Source of the DNA: Oscillospiraceae bacterium
Lineage (GTDB): Bacteria > Bacillota > Clostridia > Oscillospirales > Acutalibacteraceae
Assembly: GCA_003514385.1 (NCBI GenBank)
Contig: DOQR01000009.1
Span: 1 to 64,000 of the forward strand
Direction: 5' to 3'
Length of the DNA: 64,000 nt
The notes beneath the pieces were generated by a model. That model saw only the letters and a list, made by a program, of their open reading frames with translations. It ran no database searches and was not told the DNA's origin. Position numbers and translations under genes: made by a program. Of this stretch, positions 1 to 9,391 are shown piece after piece (positions within the stretch are counted from its first letter, which is position 1; every line of letters starts with the position of its first letter).

Positions 1-21
1 AGCACTTGACAAAACGCTTCA

Positions 22-80
22 TGGCGGACAGGGTGGGATTCGAACCCACGAGCCGCTTGCGCGACTACCTGATTTCGAGT
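22..80. repeat. attL-like direct repeat (tRNA-Ser 3' fragment)
   Basis: These 59 bases are identical to 25659-25717. They correspond to the minus-strand tRNA-Ser from the anticodon loop through the encoded CCA. The match stops at 81 (t here, c in the intact gene) and at 21 (a against t). This is not a functional tRNA because the 5' half is absent. Confidence 0.9.
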
Positions 81-351
81 TTTATGGATTAATGGCTGTT
101 TAGCGATTTTTGAAGGCTGTTTTGGGAAGTTTTATATTCACTGAAAATTCTTGATATGAAAGGCTTTTTGTCAGTTATGCCGCCGAAATCCCGATAAATA
201 CAGAGAAATTCGAATAACGGCATTTTTGCTGTTTTTGGAAAGAACAGGCACTATTTTGGAGAGAACTGCGGAAAGAACAGAATAAACACATCAACAATGG
301 CAATACACAGGAAAACCTACACCGATAAAAATATTTACGAGGTGTATTGCT
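81..351. other. Element left end, no gene recognised
   Basis: This stretch lies between the left repeat and the first HTH gene. I see no ORF with recognisable content and no convincing integrase remnant on either strand. A tyrosine recombinase would normally sit near this end, so an integrase may have been deleted here or just after position 939. Confidence 0.5.
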
Positions 352-939
352 ATGGATGAAACCGCAATCAACTGGGATTCAATCCCCGATGTTATTACCA
401 AAGACCAACTCTATCAAATCTGCCACATCAGTAAATCAACGGCTTTGTATCTGCTTCGCAGCGGAAAGATACCGTGCGAATATACGGGCAAGAAAACTCG
501 CTGTTACAAAATCAAAAAGGCTGATGTTATTACATATCTTGAAAAGAGAAAAGTATTTCCCGAATCCTATTCAGCACCGGCAGGTTGGTACAAGGGGAAC
601 TATACAGTGAAAATGAAAACCGAAGTACCCGAACAGGTTCTTGAAAATATGAAGCTGTATTATACGGAACTTTTTGTGCAATATCCCGATGTGCTGACCA
701 CAACCGAAATTTCAAAAGTAATCGGATATGGCACGACATCTATCAATAATTGGTGTAAGAAAGGACATCTTAAATCATTCAAGAGGAACAATGTGAATCA
801 CATTCCGAAAGTATATTTAATAGAATTCTTTTGCTCAAAGTATTTTCGCACCCTCACCCGCAAATCCGATTGGCATATCCGAGCGCTTCAAGAATTCCCT
901 CGTTGGCAAGTTATACGAGGATTGAAAACAAAAGAGTGA
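352..939 (+). CDS. Double-HTH DNA-binding protein, Xis-like
   Basis: This 195-aa protein has an excisionase/MerR-like helix-turn-helix at about residues 20-65, with a K-x-S-T-A recognition stretch and a following Lys/Arg-rich wing. A second HTH-like unit lies at about 105-150 (L-T-T-T-E-I-S). Proteins of this kind often lie next to the integrase in Firmicute integrative elements and serve as directionality factors or regulators. Here no integrase follows: the next gene, 163 bp downstream, is a TnpV homologue. The role in excision is inferred from fold and position only. Confidence 0.6.
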   Translation: MDETAINWDSIPDVITKDQLYQICHISKSTALYLLRSGKIPCEYTGKKTRCYKIKKADVITYLEKRKVFPESYSAPAGWYKGNYTVKMKTEVPEQVLENMKLYYTELFVQYPDVLTTTEISKVIGYGTTSINNWCKKGHLKSFKRNNVNHIPKVYLIEFFCSKYFRTLTRKSDWHIRALQEFPRWQVIRGLKTKE

Positions 940-1066
940 ATTTCCGCTGAATATTTGTTATGCTCGCTGTAAAAAGTGGCACAAGTCTGGAAATATTCGC
1001 TGTAATTTTTGGTGCAGGCGGAATTTGCAAATTCATAAATCGCACATTCGAAAAAGAGAACCTCTT

Positions 1067-1087
1067 TTGATACAATTTAAGTATCAA
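1067..1087. promoter_or_regulatory. Palindrome upstream of tnpV
   Basis: The sequence is TTGATAC-N7-GTATCAA, immediately 5' of the tnpV Shine-Dalgarno. The same core (AAGTATCAA/TTGATACTT) recurs at 1581-1628 after the gene. It is a candidate binding site, possibly for TnpV or the upstream HTH protein. Confidence 0.45.
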
Positions 1088-1101
1088 AGGAGGTTTTTAC
1101 T

Positions 1102-1485
1102 ATGACGGACACATTATTTGAACAACTCGGCGGTACATACACGCAACAAGGCGATTATCTACTGCCGAACCTAGCTTTACCGGCGGAAAAAGAAACGGGT
1201 AATATCGGCGTGTGGGCATTAAGGCACAAACGATATTTGAAACAACATCATAAGGTGCTGTACTATAATTTACTCACATCCGGCAAGCTACATTCCCACC
1301 TTGCCGACATCGAAGAACAGGCACAACAACTTTTTCTCCGGCTGGTAAAAGAACTCGCCGAAAAGGAAGGCGTAACCGAACAACTCAAAGCCACCGACAA
1401 TATGGTATGGGTGAGGAGAATGAATAATATTCGAAACAGAGCGGCAGAAATGGTAAATAATGAAGTCATATATGGGCAATTATAA
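1102..1485 (+). CDS. TnpV-family transposon protein
   Basis: This 127-aa protein resembles the TnpV proteins found in Tn4451/Tn4453-like and other clostridial mobile elements. The recognisable features are a short N-terminus ending in L-P-N-L, the G-x-W-A-L-R-H-K-R-Y-L-K-x-H motif and a charged helical C-terminus with R-x-R-A-E. A strong SD (aaaggagg) precedes the ATG. The molecular role of TnpV is poorly defined. It stands alone here, with none of the TnpX/TnpZ partners of Tn4451. A strong terminator follows. Confidence 0.75.
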   Translation: MTDTLFEQLGGTYTQQGDYLLPNLALPAEKETGNIGVWALRHKRYLKQHHKVLYYNLLTSGKLHSHLADIEEQAQQLFLRLVKELAEKEGVTEQLKATDNMVWVRRMNNIRNRAAEMVNNEVIYGQL

Positions 1486-1519
1486 CGAATAAGCCATATT
1501 ATCTGCTTATCTAATTAAG

Positions 1520-1566
1520 ATCAGTGCCAACTTTGAACTTAATTCATCGTTGGTACTGATTTTTTA
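1520..1566 (+). terminator. Intrinsic terminator after tnpV
   Basis: A 12-bp stem (ATCAGTGCCAAC with GTTGGTACTGAT, one G-T pair) has a 17-nt loop and is followed by a T tract. Confidence 0.8.
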
Positions 1567-1580
1567 TTTTCATAGCTATC

Positions 1581-1628
1581 CCAAAGTATCAAATTGATAC
1601 TTTGGAACTTTGAGATGATACTTTGGAA
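1581..1628. repeat. GTATC-core palindrome plus extra half-site
   Basis: A perfect palindrome with 12-bp arms and one central base (CCAAAGTATCAA, a, TTGATACTTTGG) spans 1581-1605. A further direct copy of TGATACTTTGG begins at 1616. The core is shared with 1067-1087. It lies upstream of the 1702-1730 promoter, which suggests an operator array. Confidence 0.5.
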
Positions 1629-1701
1629 TAACAGAATTAATAAAGTAAGAGCGTTTTCACTAAGTTCGATGTAAAAAACGGATTTAATATTCAAATAATC
1701 G

Positions 1702-1730
1702 TTGCATTTTTTGGCATATAGTGATATACT
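1702..1730 (+). promoter_or_regulatory. Sigma-A-type promoter for the DUF4143 ATPase gene
   Basis: TTGCAT, 17-bp spacer, TATACT, ending 29 bp before the ATG at 1760. The downstream defence operon could be partly read through from here. Confidence 0.5.
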
Positions 1731-1759
1731 AATATTGATTTATAATATGGGGGTGCAGT

Positions 1760-3067
1760 ATGTACCGAATTGCGATTGAAAAATTATATAAATGGAAAAA
1801 CAGTAAGCGCCGCAAGCCGTTGATTATTGAAGGTGCAAGACAGGTCGGCAAGACTTGGCTGATGAAGGAGTTTGGTAAACAGGCTTATGCGGATACTGTA
1901 TATATTAACTTCGATTCCAATTCAAGAATGGCGGATTTGTTTTCAGCAGACTTGGATACAGACCGTCTGATTATGGGACTGGAATTGTATGCCGGACGCA
2001 AAATCAATCCAGACAACACCCTGCTGATTTTTGACGAGGTTCAAGAAGTTCCGAGAGCACTTGCTTCTCTTAAATATTTTTATGAGAATGCCCCGCAGTA
2101 TCACATTGTATGCGCCGGTTCTCTTTTGGGAATTGCTTTACATCAGGGCACCTCATTCCCTGTCGGCAAGGTCGATTTCTTAAAGCTCTATCCTCTTTCT
2201 TTCAGTGAGTTTTTAATGGCAACCGGCAATGAACGTTTTGCAGAGCTTTTGAAAAATCAGGATTATGAAATGATCACAAGCTTTAAGCAAACTTATATTG
2301 ACGCATTGAAACACTACTATTTTGTCGGCGGTCTGCCGGAAGCAGTTCAAAGTTTTGCCGAAAGTAAAGATTTCAATGAGGTTCGTGCGATTCAGAAAAG
2401 AATCCTTGCGGCATACGAGCAAGACTTCTCAAAACACGCACCAAATGAGATTGTCCCGAAAATCCGTATGCTTTGGAACAGTATTCCGTCGCAGCTCGCA
2501 AGAGAAAATAAGAAGTTTATTTATGGTCTTGTCCGTGAAGGCGGCAGAGCAAGAGAATATGAAACTGCGATTATGTGGCTTTCCGATTGCGGACTTGTGC
2601 ACAAGGTCAGTCGTGTGAATGCGGCAGGTATTCCGTTGAAAGCTTATGAGGATTTGAAAGCATTCAAACTTTTCATAGTCGATGTGGGACTCCTCGGATG
2701 TATGACAGGTCTTCGTCAGCGTACACTTCTTGACGGCGATGACCTTTTCGTTGAATTCAAAGGAGCTTTGACCGAACAATATGTTTGCCAGCAATTAAAA
2801 ACGATTGAAGATTTAGGCATTTACTATTACACCAATGACAGAGGCTCTTGCGAAATTGATTTTGTCGTTGATACCAGTGAACAGATTGTTCCTATTGAAG
2901 TAAAAGCCGAAACAAACCTGAGAGCAAAGAGTCTCAAAACCTATCGAGAGAGGTTTGAACCTGAATTGTCTGTTCGTACTTCAATGGCTGATTATAAGAA
3001 GGAAGATTGGCTTTTGAATCTGCCGCTGTACGCAATAGAACAGATTAATAAGATTAAAGATTATTAG
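1760..3067 (+). CDS. AAA-14/DUF4143 ATP-binding protein
   Basis: This 435-aa cytoplasmic P-loop protein has Walker A at about residues 24-32 (E-G-A-R-Q-V-G-K-T) and Walker B at about 90-98 (L-L-I-F-D-E-V-Q-E). The C-terminal DUF4143 part contains I-D-F-V-V-D and P-I-E-V-K-A-E, a PD-(D/E)XK-like arrangement. The length is typical of this very common family. Its biochemical role is not established, and members are frequent in mobile and defence-rich regions. It has its own promoter and lies 61 bp before the phosphorothioation-like operon, so a link is possible but unproven. Confidence 0.8.
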   Translation: MYRIAIEKLYKWKNSKRRKPLIIEGARQVGKTWLMKEFGKQAYADTVYINFDSNSRMADLFSADLDTDRLIMGLELYAGRKINPDNTLLIFDEVQEVPRALASLKYFYENAPQYHIVCAGSLLGIALHQGTSFPVGKVDFLKLYPLSFSEFLMATGNERFAELLKNQDYEMITSFKQTYIDALKHYYFVGGLPEAVQSFAESKDFNEVRAIQKRILAAYEQDFSKHAPNEIVPKIRMLWNSIPSQLARENKKFIYGLVREGGRAREYETAIMWLSDCGLVHKVSRVNAAGIPLKAYEDLKAFKLFIVDVGLLGCMTGLRQRTLLDGDDLFVEFKGALTEQYVCQQLKTIEDLGIYYYTNDRGSCEIDFVVDTSEQIVPIEVKAETNLRAKSLKTYRERFEPELSVRTSMADYKKEDWLLNLPLYAIEQINKIKDY

Positions 3068-3076
3068 CTAACCACA

Positions 3077-3096
3077 ATGTCCGTTTTATCGGACAT
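3077..3096. promoter_or_regulatory. Palindrome in front of the defence operon
   Basis: ATGTCCG, 6-nt spacer, CGGACAT lies between the DUF4143 gene and the PAPS-reductase gene. It has no following T tract, so an operator fits better than a terminator. DndB-type DGQHR proteins are reported regulators of dnd operons, which makes the product of 17423-18694 a candidate ligand. Confidence 0.4.
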
Positions 3097-3128
3097 AAAA
3101 TGTGATATTGTTAGAACGGAGGTGATTA

Positions 3129-4847
3129 TTGGTGTGGTGCAAGAATTGCAACCGTGAAACCGATGAAGAAATTTGCAGTGTTTGCGGAATAAAGACCGAG
3201 GAAGATATTCCTTATGAACTGCACTGGTGTGATAAATGCAAGGTTCCGCTTATCAAAGTAGTAAACGGCGCAGACCGTGATACTTGTCCTCTTTGTGGTG
3301 GTAATACATCGTATCTAGTTGCAGACTTAAGACCTGTATTCCCGGAAGAGCGTTTGCTTTTAGAAATTCTCTCGGACAAGCCACTTGCCTATATCAAAAA
3401 AAGCGTATGGGCGTCAAATAATCGCTATTATATAGATGGAAAACCTATAGTTGTAACTGCTGCGTGGTATAAGAAGTATTCAGCCGCGTATATCAGAGAA
3501 CAACTCGAAAAATACAAGGAACAGAATAACTACGATTTCTTTAATAAGAACATAGCAACCTTTATCAGAGCGAACCAAGGTCGCCTTGATTACCTGAAGT
3601 ATGAAGCAAATATCTTTATTCAGGAGTCGGCAGCTAAATACCCTCGTGAAAACATTGTTCTGTCCTTCTCCGGTGGTAAGGATTCCACGGTAACCGCTGA
3701 TCTAGTGGTAAAAGCACTTTCGGATCCTAGTCTTGTACATATCTTCGGTAATACCACCCTTGAGTTCCCGTTCACGATTGAATATGCTGAGCGATTTAAG
3801 AAGAATAATCCTAAGGCTATCTTCAAGGTTGCCAAAAATAAGGAGCAGAATTTCTACGAGGTCTGTGAGGACATTGGACCTCCGGCAAGAATGCTTCGTT
3901 GGTGCTGTTTTATGTTTAAGACAGGACCTATTTCTCGCGTTATTTCTAGCCTTTACAGAGATAAGAGTATTCTGACTTACTACGGCATCCGCAAATGCGA
4001 ATCCGTAAGCAGAAGTAAATACAACCGAATAGAAGATAATGCTGAGTCTACAAAGATTCAGCAGCAGACGGTTGCAACACCTATCTTCTTCTGGAAAGAT
4101 ATTGATATTTGGCTTTATCTTCTCGGCGAAGAAGTTGAATTTAATGATGCATATCGTTTGGGATACGATCGTGTTGGCTGTTGGTGTTGCCCGAACAATA
4201 ACATTCGTGCAGAATTCCTTTCTCGGATATATATGCCTGAGCAGTATGAGAAGTGGCATAGTTTCCTGATTGATTTTGCAAAGCGCATCGGAAAGCCCGA
4301 CCCCGAAGAGTATATTAACTCTGGCAAGTGGAAAGCTCGTCAGGGTGGTAACGGTGTGGCAGCAGCATCTGATGTAAAGATTAAATTTACCAACTGCACA
4401 ACCGAAGAAAATGCTAAAGTATATCAACTGAAGCGACCGGTAGATGATTGCCTTATTGGTTTGTTTACACCCTTTGGAAGAATAGCCCCCGAGCTTGGTC
4501 GCAAGTTAATCAACGAAACAATCGTTGTAGACATTAAGACTAATGTGCCGATTATTTCAATTCAACCCTTCTCACAGGACGGATTTGAATATGCGGTAAA
4601 AGTTAAAACAATGAATGTAGCAAAGCACGATGACTTGCAGAGAATGATTGGTTATCAGATCAAGAAATTTAATGCTTGCCGTAAGTGCTTAAAGTGTGAG
4701 TCCCTTTGTAGATTCGGTGCCATCTCTATTATCGGTGATACCTATTACATCAACGATAAGAAATGCAAAAGGTGCAAGATGTGTGTTACTGCAAAGTACT
4801 TAGATGGCGGTTGCCTAATGGACCGTTACCTGAAGACTAAGGACTAA
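3129..4847 (+). CDS. DndC-like PAPS-reductase/ferredoxin protein
   Basis: This 572-aa protein opens with two CxxC zinc-ribbon units (residues 4-56). A PAPS-reductase/ATP-pyrophosphatase domain with PP-loop S-G-G-K-D-S at 181-186 follows, with W-C-C and G-C-W-C-C cysteine clusters. The C-terminal ferredoxin-like segment has a CxxCxxxC set and a CxxC set. In the Dnd/Ssp systems the DndC/SspD-type ATP-pyrophosphatase activates the DNA backbone for sulfur insertion, and type 4 BREX uses the related BrxP. I infer a similar role here. The start is TTG 3129 or GTG 3132 after a GGAGG site. It is the first gene of a twelve-gene run, 12 bp before the DUF4007 gene. Confidence 0.85.
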   Translation: MVWCKNCNRETDEEICSVCGIKTEEDIPYELHWCDKCKVPLIKVVNGADRDTCPLCGGNTSYLVADLRPVFPEERLLLEILSDKPLAYIKKSVWASNNRYYIDGKPIVVTAAWYKKYSAAYIREQLEKYKEQNNYDFFNKNIATFIRANQGRLDYLKYEANIFIQESAAKYPRENIVLSFSGGKDSTVTADLVVKALSDPSLVHIFGNTTLEFPFTIEYAERFKKNNPKAIFKVAKNKEQNFYEVCEDIGPPARMLRWCCFMFKTGPISRVISSLYRDKSILTYYGIRKCESVSRSKYNRIEDNAESTKIQQQTVATPIFFWKDIDIWLYLLGEEVEFNDAYRLGYDRVGCWCCPNNNIRAEFLSRIYMPEQYEKWHSFLIDFAKRIGKPDPEEYINSGKWKARQGGNGVAAASDVKIKFTNCTTEENAKVYQLKRPVDDCLIGLFTPFGRIAPELGRKLINETIVVDIKTNVPIISIQPFSQDGFEYAVKVKTMNVAKHDDLQRMIGYQIKKFNACRKCLKCESLCRFGAISIIGDTYYINDKKCKRCKMCVTAKYLDGGCLMDRYLKTKD

Positions 4848-4859
4848 AGGAGCAAGAAT

Positions 4860-5738
4860 ATGAAGTTTAGAGCACACGATACCTTTTTCATCCGTAAAGG
4901 ATGGTTAAATAAAGGTATGCGAAATGTGAAAATAGAGCCGACAGTATTTATGGGAGCAAAAGGTAACCCTATGGATATTCTCGGAATCGGTGCAAACATG
5001 GTAAAGGCATTGAGGTATTGGCTGCAGGCAGTCAAACTTACCACGGAGCCAAATGCAGGACGTAGAGAGCAGTCATTTACACCCTTTGGAGAGATCGTTT
5101 TTAAGAACGACCCCTACATTGAGGAAATGGGTACACTTTGGTTACTGCATTACATGCTTGCATCTAATAAAGACGAAGCAACTGCCTGGTACTTCTTTTA
5201 CAATGAGTTCAAGCAGAGTGAGTTTAACAAGGAGGATTTTGTAAAGCAGCTCTCTAACTATATTATGATTAACGGTGAAGAGGTATCTGAAAGATCGTTG
5301 GAAGATGATTATAACTGCATCATCAACACATATGTACCCCGTATCAAATCTTCTCCTGAAAAAGTTCAGCCGGAGAGCAATATTGATTGTCCTCTTGGTG
5401 AACTCGGATTGATTGATATCAGCAACCGAAAGGAAAAGCTTTATAAGAAATCTGTTCCGAAGAAAGATACTCTTCATCCTCTAGTTCTGCTTGCTGTTAT
5501 TCTCGATCAGGCGAACGGCGAAGAGGAAATTAAGATTTCTGCAATTCAGAATGATGTATGTAATGCCGGTAAGATATTTAATCTTGATATAATCACATTG
5601 ACAGCATTACTCTACAAAATCGAATTGATGGGATACATCAAGGTTGTTCGTACAGCAGGACTTGATGTTATCCGCATTGCTAAGCCGATGACCTTCCTTG
5701 AGTGTGTGGAAGAGTATTATAAGGCAATCAATAAATAA
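4860..5738 (+). CDS. DUF4007 family protein
   Basis: This 292-aa protein matches DUF4007 from its N-terminus (H-D-T-F-F-I-R-K-G-W-L, then M-G-A-K-G-N-P-M). The C-terminal third looks like a winged helix (A-L-L-Y-K-I-E-L-M-G-Y-I). No catalytic motif is visible. DUF4007 proteins are typically found beside PAPS-reductase-like genes, as here. A DNA-binding or adaptor role within the sulfur-modification complex is my inference. Confidence 0.8.
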   Translation: MKFRAHDTFFIRKGWLNKGMRNVKIEPTVFMGAKGNPMDILGIGANMVKALRYWLQAVKLTTEPNAGRREQSFTPFGEIVFKNDPYIEEMGTLWLLHYMLASNKDEATAWYFFYNEFKQSEFNKEDFVKQLSNYIMINGEEVSERSLEDDYNCIINTYVPRIKSSPEKVQPESNIDCPLGELGLIDISNRKEKLYKKSVPKKDTLHPLVLLAVILDQANGEEEIKISAIQNDVCNAGKIFNLDIITLTALLYKIELMGYIKVVRTAGLDVIRIAKPMTFLECVEEYYKAINK

Positions 5739-5756
5739 AGACAGGAGGCTGTTGCC

Positions 5757-8700
5757 GTGTTTAACAATAAAATAGATGTAGCAAAAGGTTTTCAGACTTC
5801 TGTAAATATCGCGTATGATCTGAATAACACGGGTAAGATTTCCGGATTTATTCCTACCATGTCCTCGTTAGACATCATTGAGGATGTTATGCTGAGTACG
5901 GCACCGAATTCTACTGAAAGAGCAAGAATCCTTATTGGTGCCTACGGACGTGGAAAATCTCATATTATTCTTGTTTTGCTTTCTCTTCTCTATAAGAAAG
6001 ATAAGGCGCTTTTTGCTAATTTGCTCGAAAAGATGAAGAAAAGCAATCCGAAACTCTATGACTATACGAATGAGTTTATTGACAGTGGAAGAAAGCTGCT
6101 TCCCATTGTTGTCGGAGGCAGTAGCGCAAGTCTTACTCAGTCATTCCTTTTTGCTTTGCAACAGGCACTTAATGACGAAAACCTCAGCGACATTATGCCT
6201 GAAACTCATTTTAAGGCGTCTGTCAATGCGATTGAGAGTTGGAAGAAAGATTACCCTGAAACCTATAATAAGTTTTTAGAAGCCTTAAATGAACCTATTG
6301 AACAGTTCATTCTTTCCTTAAAGGAATACAATGTTGAGGCGTATGAAAAATTCGTCGAATTATATCCGAGCCTGACTTCCGGCAGTAGTTTCAATCCTTT
6401 CCTTGGTTTCGATGTTGTGGAGCTCTACGAAAAGGTTGTAGACAAGCTATGTGAGGTCGGGTATGACGGAGTTTACATTGTTTATGATGAGTTTAGTAAA
6501 TATCTTGAATCGAGCATAGGTAACGCCACAATCAGCGATATTAAGCTGTTGCAGGATTTTGCAGAGAAATGTGTACGTAGTGATAAAAAGCAGATGCACC
6601 TTATGCTCATTTGCCATAAGGATATCTCAAACTATATCGACAACAATCTGCCTAAAGAGAAAGTAGACGGTTGGAGAGGTGTGTCCGGTCGCTTTAAGCA
6701 TACAACACTTCACAACAACTTTGCGCAGATGTATGAAATTATTTCTGCTGTTATCAAGAAGGAACCTGATTTCTGGAAGGATTTTGTATCTAAATACAAG
6801 CCACAGCTTGAGGATCTCAAGGAACGCTATGTTGCAAACGGTTTGATCGACGGCAAGGATACGGAAGGCGTGAACTCTGCTATTTACGGTTGCTATCCTT
6901 TGCATCCGGTATCGACCTTTATTCTGCCGCGTCTTTCTGAAAAAGTTGCTCAAAACGAAAGAACCTTGTTTACTTTTTTGTCCTCTCAGGAAAAGCATAC
7001 TCTGTCTTCTTTCCTTGAGAGTGCAGACGGTGAGTTCCCGTTATTGACACCTGATTATCTGTACGATTATTTTGAACCCCTTTTCCGAAAAGAGGTTTAT
7101 ACCAGTGAGATTCATAAAATTTATAAACTCACTTCTAATATTCTACAGAAGCTTGACGGTGGTTCTATTCACGCGAGGATTATCAAAACTATTTCCTTAA
7201 TTTACATGGTTGAGCAGTATGAGAAACTGCCTCCTGTATACGACATCATCGTTGATGCCTTTCGTGAGAGTGTTACAGATACAAAGGAAATCAGCAATGC
7301 ACTTGAAGAACTTATAAACAAGGATTGCATTGTTTATCTCAAGAGAAGCAATAACTACTTGAAGCTCAAAGAGAGCAGCGGTGTTGACATTCCCGGTGAA
7401 ATCGAAAAAAGAATAGAGAGTAATAAGGCAACTTTAAGAGTAAAGGATGTTCTCAATAACTCTTCTTTCGATAGTTATATGTATCCTACCAGATACAACG
7501 ACGAGCACGAGATTACCCGTTATTTTGATTTTCTTTTCATTGACAGTAAGGAATTTTGGTCCACAGAAGATTGGAATTTAAAAATCTCGAATACAATGGC
7601 TGACGGTGTGATATATGCAGTAATTCCTGAAAATAAGGAAGATATTGCGAAGATTGCAAAGAAGATTACATCCGATACATACGGGGAAAGAGTTGTATTC
7701 TGCTTGCCTAAGAAGTTTACCTATATTGAGAAGGTCGCTTTTGAATACAGTGCAGTTTGTGAACTTAAAAACCTCGTTGTAGACGATGAACTTTTGAAAG
7801 ATGAATATGAGATTTATATTGAGGATCTCGAAGAAGTTATCGGCTCGTTCATTTTTTCTTATGCTCGACCCGAGACCGGTGGTGCTGACTATTACTATGC
7901 CGGCAAGAAGGTTGCTGTCTTCCGTAAGGCTCAGATGTCAGCTCTTCTCTCTGAGATTTGTGAGAAAGTCTACCCACATGCTCCGATTATTAATAATGAG
8001 TCTATCAACAAAAATATTTTGCCAACAGTGGCTATCAACAGCAGAGCAAAGCTCCTTAATGGACTGCTGAGCACTGAGCTTGAACCTAATCTTGGACTTT
8101 CCGGTACGGGTCAGGATGTTTCGATTATGAGAAGCACCCTTGTGCAGACAGGTGTTGTAAAGAATGTCGCAGAAGCACCTGAAATTGTAGTTGCACCTGA
8201 AGACGAGAATATGAAGTATATGCTCTGCACTATTCAGACCTTCTTTGCTAATGCAGGTATTAATGGTGAGCAGAACTTCGCAACATTGTATGATCGTCTG
8301 ACAAAACCTGAATATGGTATCGGTCTTAAGACCGGTGTTATTCCGATTTATATTGCAGCTATTATCCATCTGAACCGTAGCAACCTGGTTATTAAAAAGG
8401 GTAATTCGGAACAGAAAATAACTGCAGATTTGCTTAACGGAATCAATGACAACCCAAGCAATTATTCAGTTGTTCTTGAGGACTGGAACGAGGAAAAAAC
8501 TGCATATCTGGCTCAACTCGAACAATTATTTGAAGAGTTTATTCACGAGCAGGAAAAAGTATATAATAGCTTTGCTTATATCGTTTCTGCTATGAATCGC
8601 TGGTATATGTCTTTGCCAAAGTTCGCCAAGGAAATGACAAAGACTTATAAAGGTAAGGAAGAGTTTAAGACTATTTCCGCTAGCCACCGTAAATTTGTAA

Positions 8701-9377
8701 ACAGTTTGAAGCAGCTTGATATTAACCCGAGAGAATACTTGTTTGAAAAGGTGTTTGCGCTCTTTGGATTTAAAGAGTTTAGTGCTGATGTAGTTGATAA
8801 TATCGCTCAGACAAAAAAAGAGTATGACGTTGCTATTGTATCGCTGCTTAAAGCACTTGTTTCTGATCTTAAGATCCTTTTTACTCCCAAAGGCCAGGAT
8901 GTAAGAGGTTCGCTTACTTCAATCATTCAGGATTGGTATTCTTCTTTGAAGGAGACAACTATACAGCATCTATTTGCGAACAGTGAGAATCAGATTCTTG
9001 ATTTGATGAAGACGATTACCAATGACGAAACAACCTTCACACAGCGTCTTGCTAAGGCAGTAACTGCTCTTAGAGTAGAGGATTGGAACGAAGAAACTAT
9101 TGCAACCTTCATCAAAGACCTTACTGTTTTTAAAGAAACTATTGAGGAGTACGACTCGCAGATTATTGACGAAACTTCTGCTGCTGATTCCTATAAGTTG
9201 ATTACAACTGATAGTGAGGGCAGAGAGGTAGTCAAGACCTTTAACAGAAGCGAATACAGCAACAGAGCCAAACTACTCTATAATGAAATTACCAATTCTA
9301 TTGACGAAATGGGGCAGTCCATTACTGAACAGGAGAAGAGACAGATCCTTATTGAAATTCTTGAAAAGCTTTGTTGA
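5757..9377 (+). CDS. Large BrxC/PglY-like P-loop ATPase
   Basis: This 1206-aa protein uses GTG 5757 behind an AGGAGG site. Walker A lies at about 61-69 (G-A-Y-G-R-G-K-S-H) and a Walker B-like stretch at about 238-247 (V-Y-I-V-Y-D-E-F-S-K). The long remainder has no signal peptide or membrane segment. Size and ATPase layout resemble the BrxC/PglY proteins of BREX systems, but that assignment is by resemblance only. It could equally be a private ATPase of this system that acts as the restriction or target-recognition engine. The SDR-type DptF/DptH ATPases of Dnd restriction are not recognisable in it. Confidence 0.65.
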   Translation: MFNNKIDVAKGFQTSVNIAYDLNNTGKISGFIPTMSSLDIIEDVMLSTAPNSTERARILIGAYGRGKSHIILVLLSLLYKKDKALFANLLEKMKKSNPKLYDYTNEFIDSGRKLLPIVVGGSSASLTQSFLFALQQALNDENLSDIMPETHFKASVNAIESWKKDYPETYNKFLEALNEPIEQFILSLKEYNVEAYEKFVELYPSLTSGSSFNPFLGFDVVELYEKVVDKLCEVGYDGVYIVYDEFSKYLESSIGNATISDIKLLQDFAEKCVRSDKKQMHLMLICHKDISNYIDNNLPKEKVDGWRGVSGRFKHTTLHNNFAQMYEIISAVIKKEPDFWKDFVSKYKPQLEDLKERYVANGLIDGKDTEGVNSAIYGCYPLHPVSTFILPRLSEKVAQNERTLFTFLSSQEKHTLSSFLESADGEFPLLTPDYLYDYFEPLFRKEVYTSEIHKIYKLTSNILQKLDGGSIHARIIKTISLIYMVEQYEKLPPVYDIIVDAFRESVTDTKEISNALEELINKDCIVYLKRSNNYLKLKESSGVDIPGEIEKRIESNKATLRVKDVLNNSSFDSYMYPTRYNDEHEITRYFDFLFIDSKEFWSTEDWNLKISNTMADGVIYAVIPENKEDIAKIAKKITSDTYGERVVFCLPKKFTYIEKVAFEYSAVCELKNLVVDDELLKDEYEIYIEDLEEVIGSFIFSYARPETGGADYYYAGKKVAVFRKAQMSALLSEICEKVYPHAPIINNESINKNILPTVAINSRAKLLNGLLSTELEPNLGLSGTGQDVSIMRSTLVQTGVVKNVAEAPEIVVAPEDENMKYMLCTIQTFFANAGINGEQNFATLYDRLTKPEYGIGLKTGVIPIYIAAIIHLNRSNLVIKKGNSEQKITADLLNGINDNPSNYSVVLEDWNEEKTAYLAQLEQLFEEFIHEQEKVYNSFAYIVSAMNRWYMSLPKFAKEMTKTYKGKEEFKTISASHRKFVNSLKQLDINPREYLFEKVFALFGFKEFSADVVDNIAQTKKEYDVAIVSLLKALVSDLKILFTPKGQDVRGSLTSIIQDWYSSLKETTIQHLFANSENQILDLMKTITNDETTFTQRLAKAVTALRVEDWNEETIATFIKDLTVFKETIEEYDSQIIDETSAADSYKLITTDSEGREVVKTFNRSEYSNRAKLLYNEITNSIDEMGQSITEQEKRQILIEILEKLC

Positions 9378-9391
9378 AAGGGGTGAGATGC

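Noticed and set aside
22..80. tRNA gene at the left edge
   Set aside because: Only the 3' part from the anticodon loop to CCA is present; the 5' half is replaced by unrelated sequence. It is an attachment-site copy.
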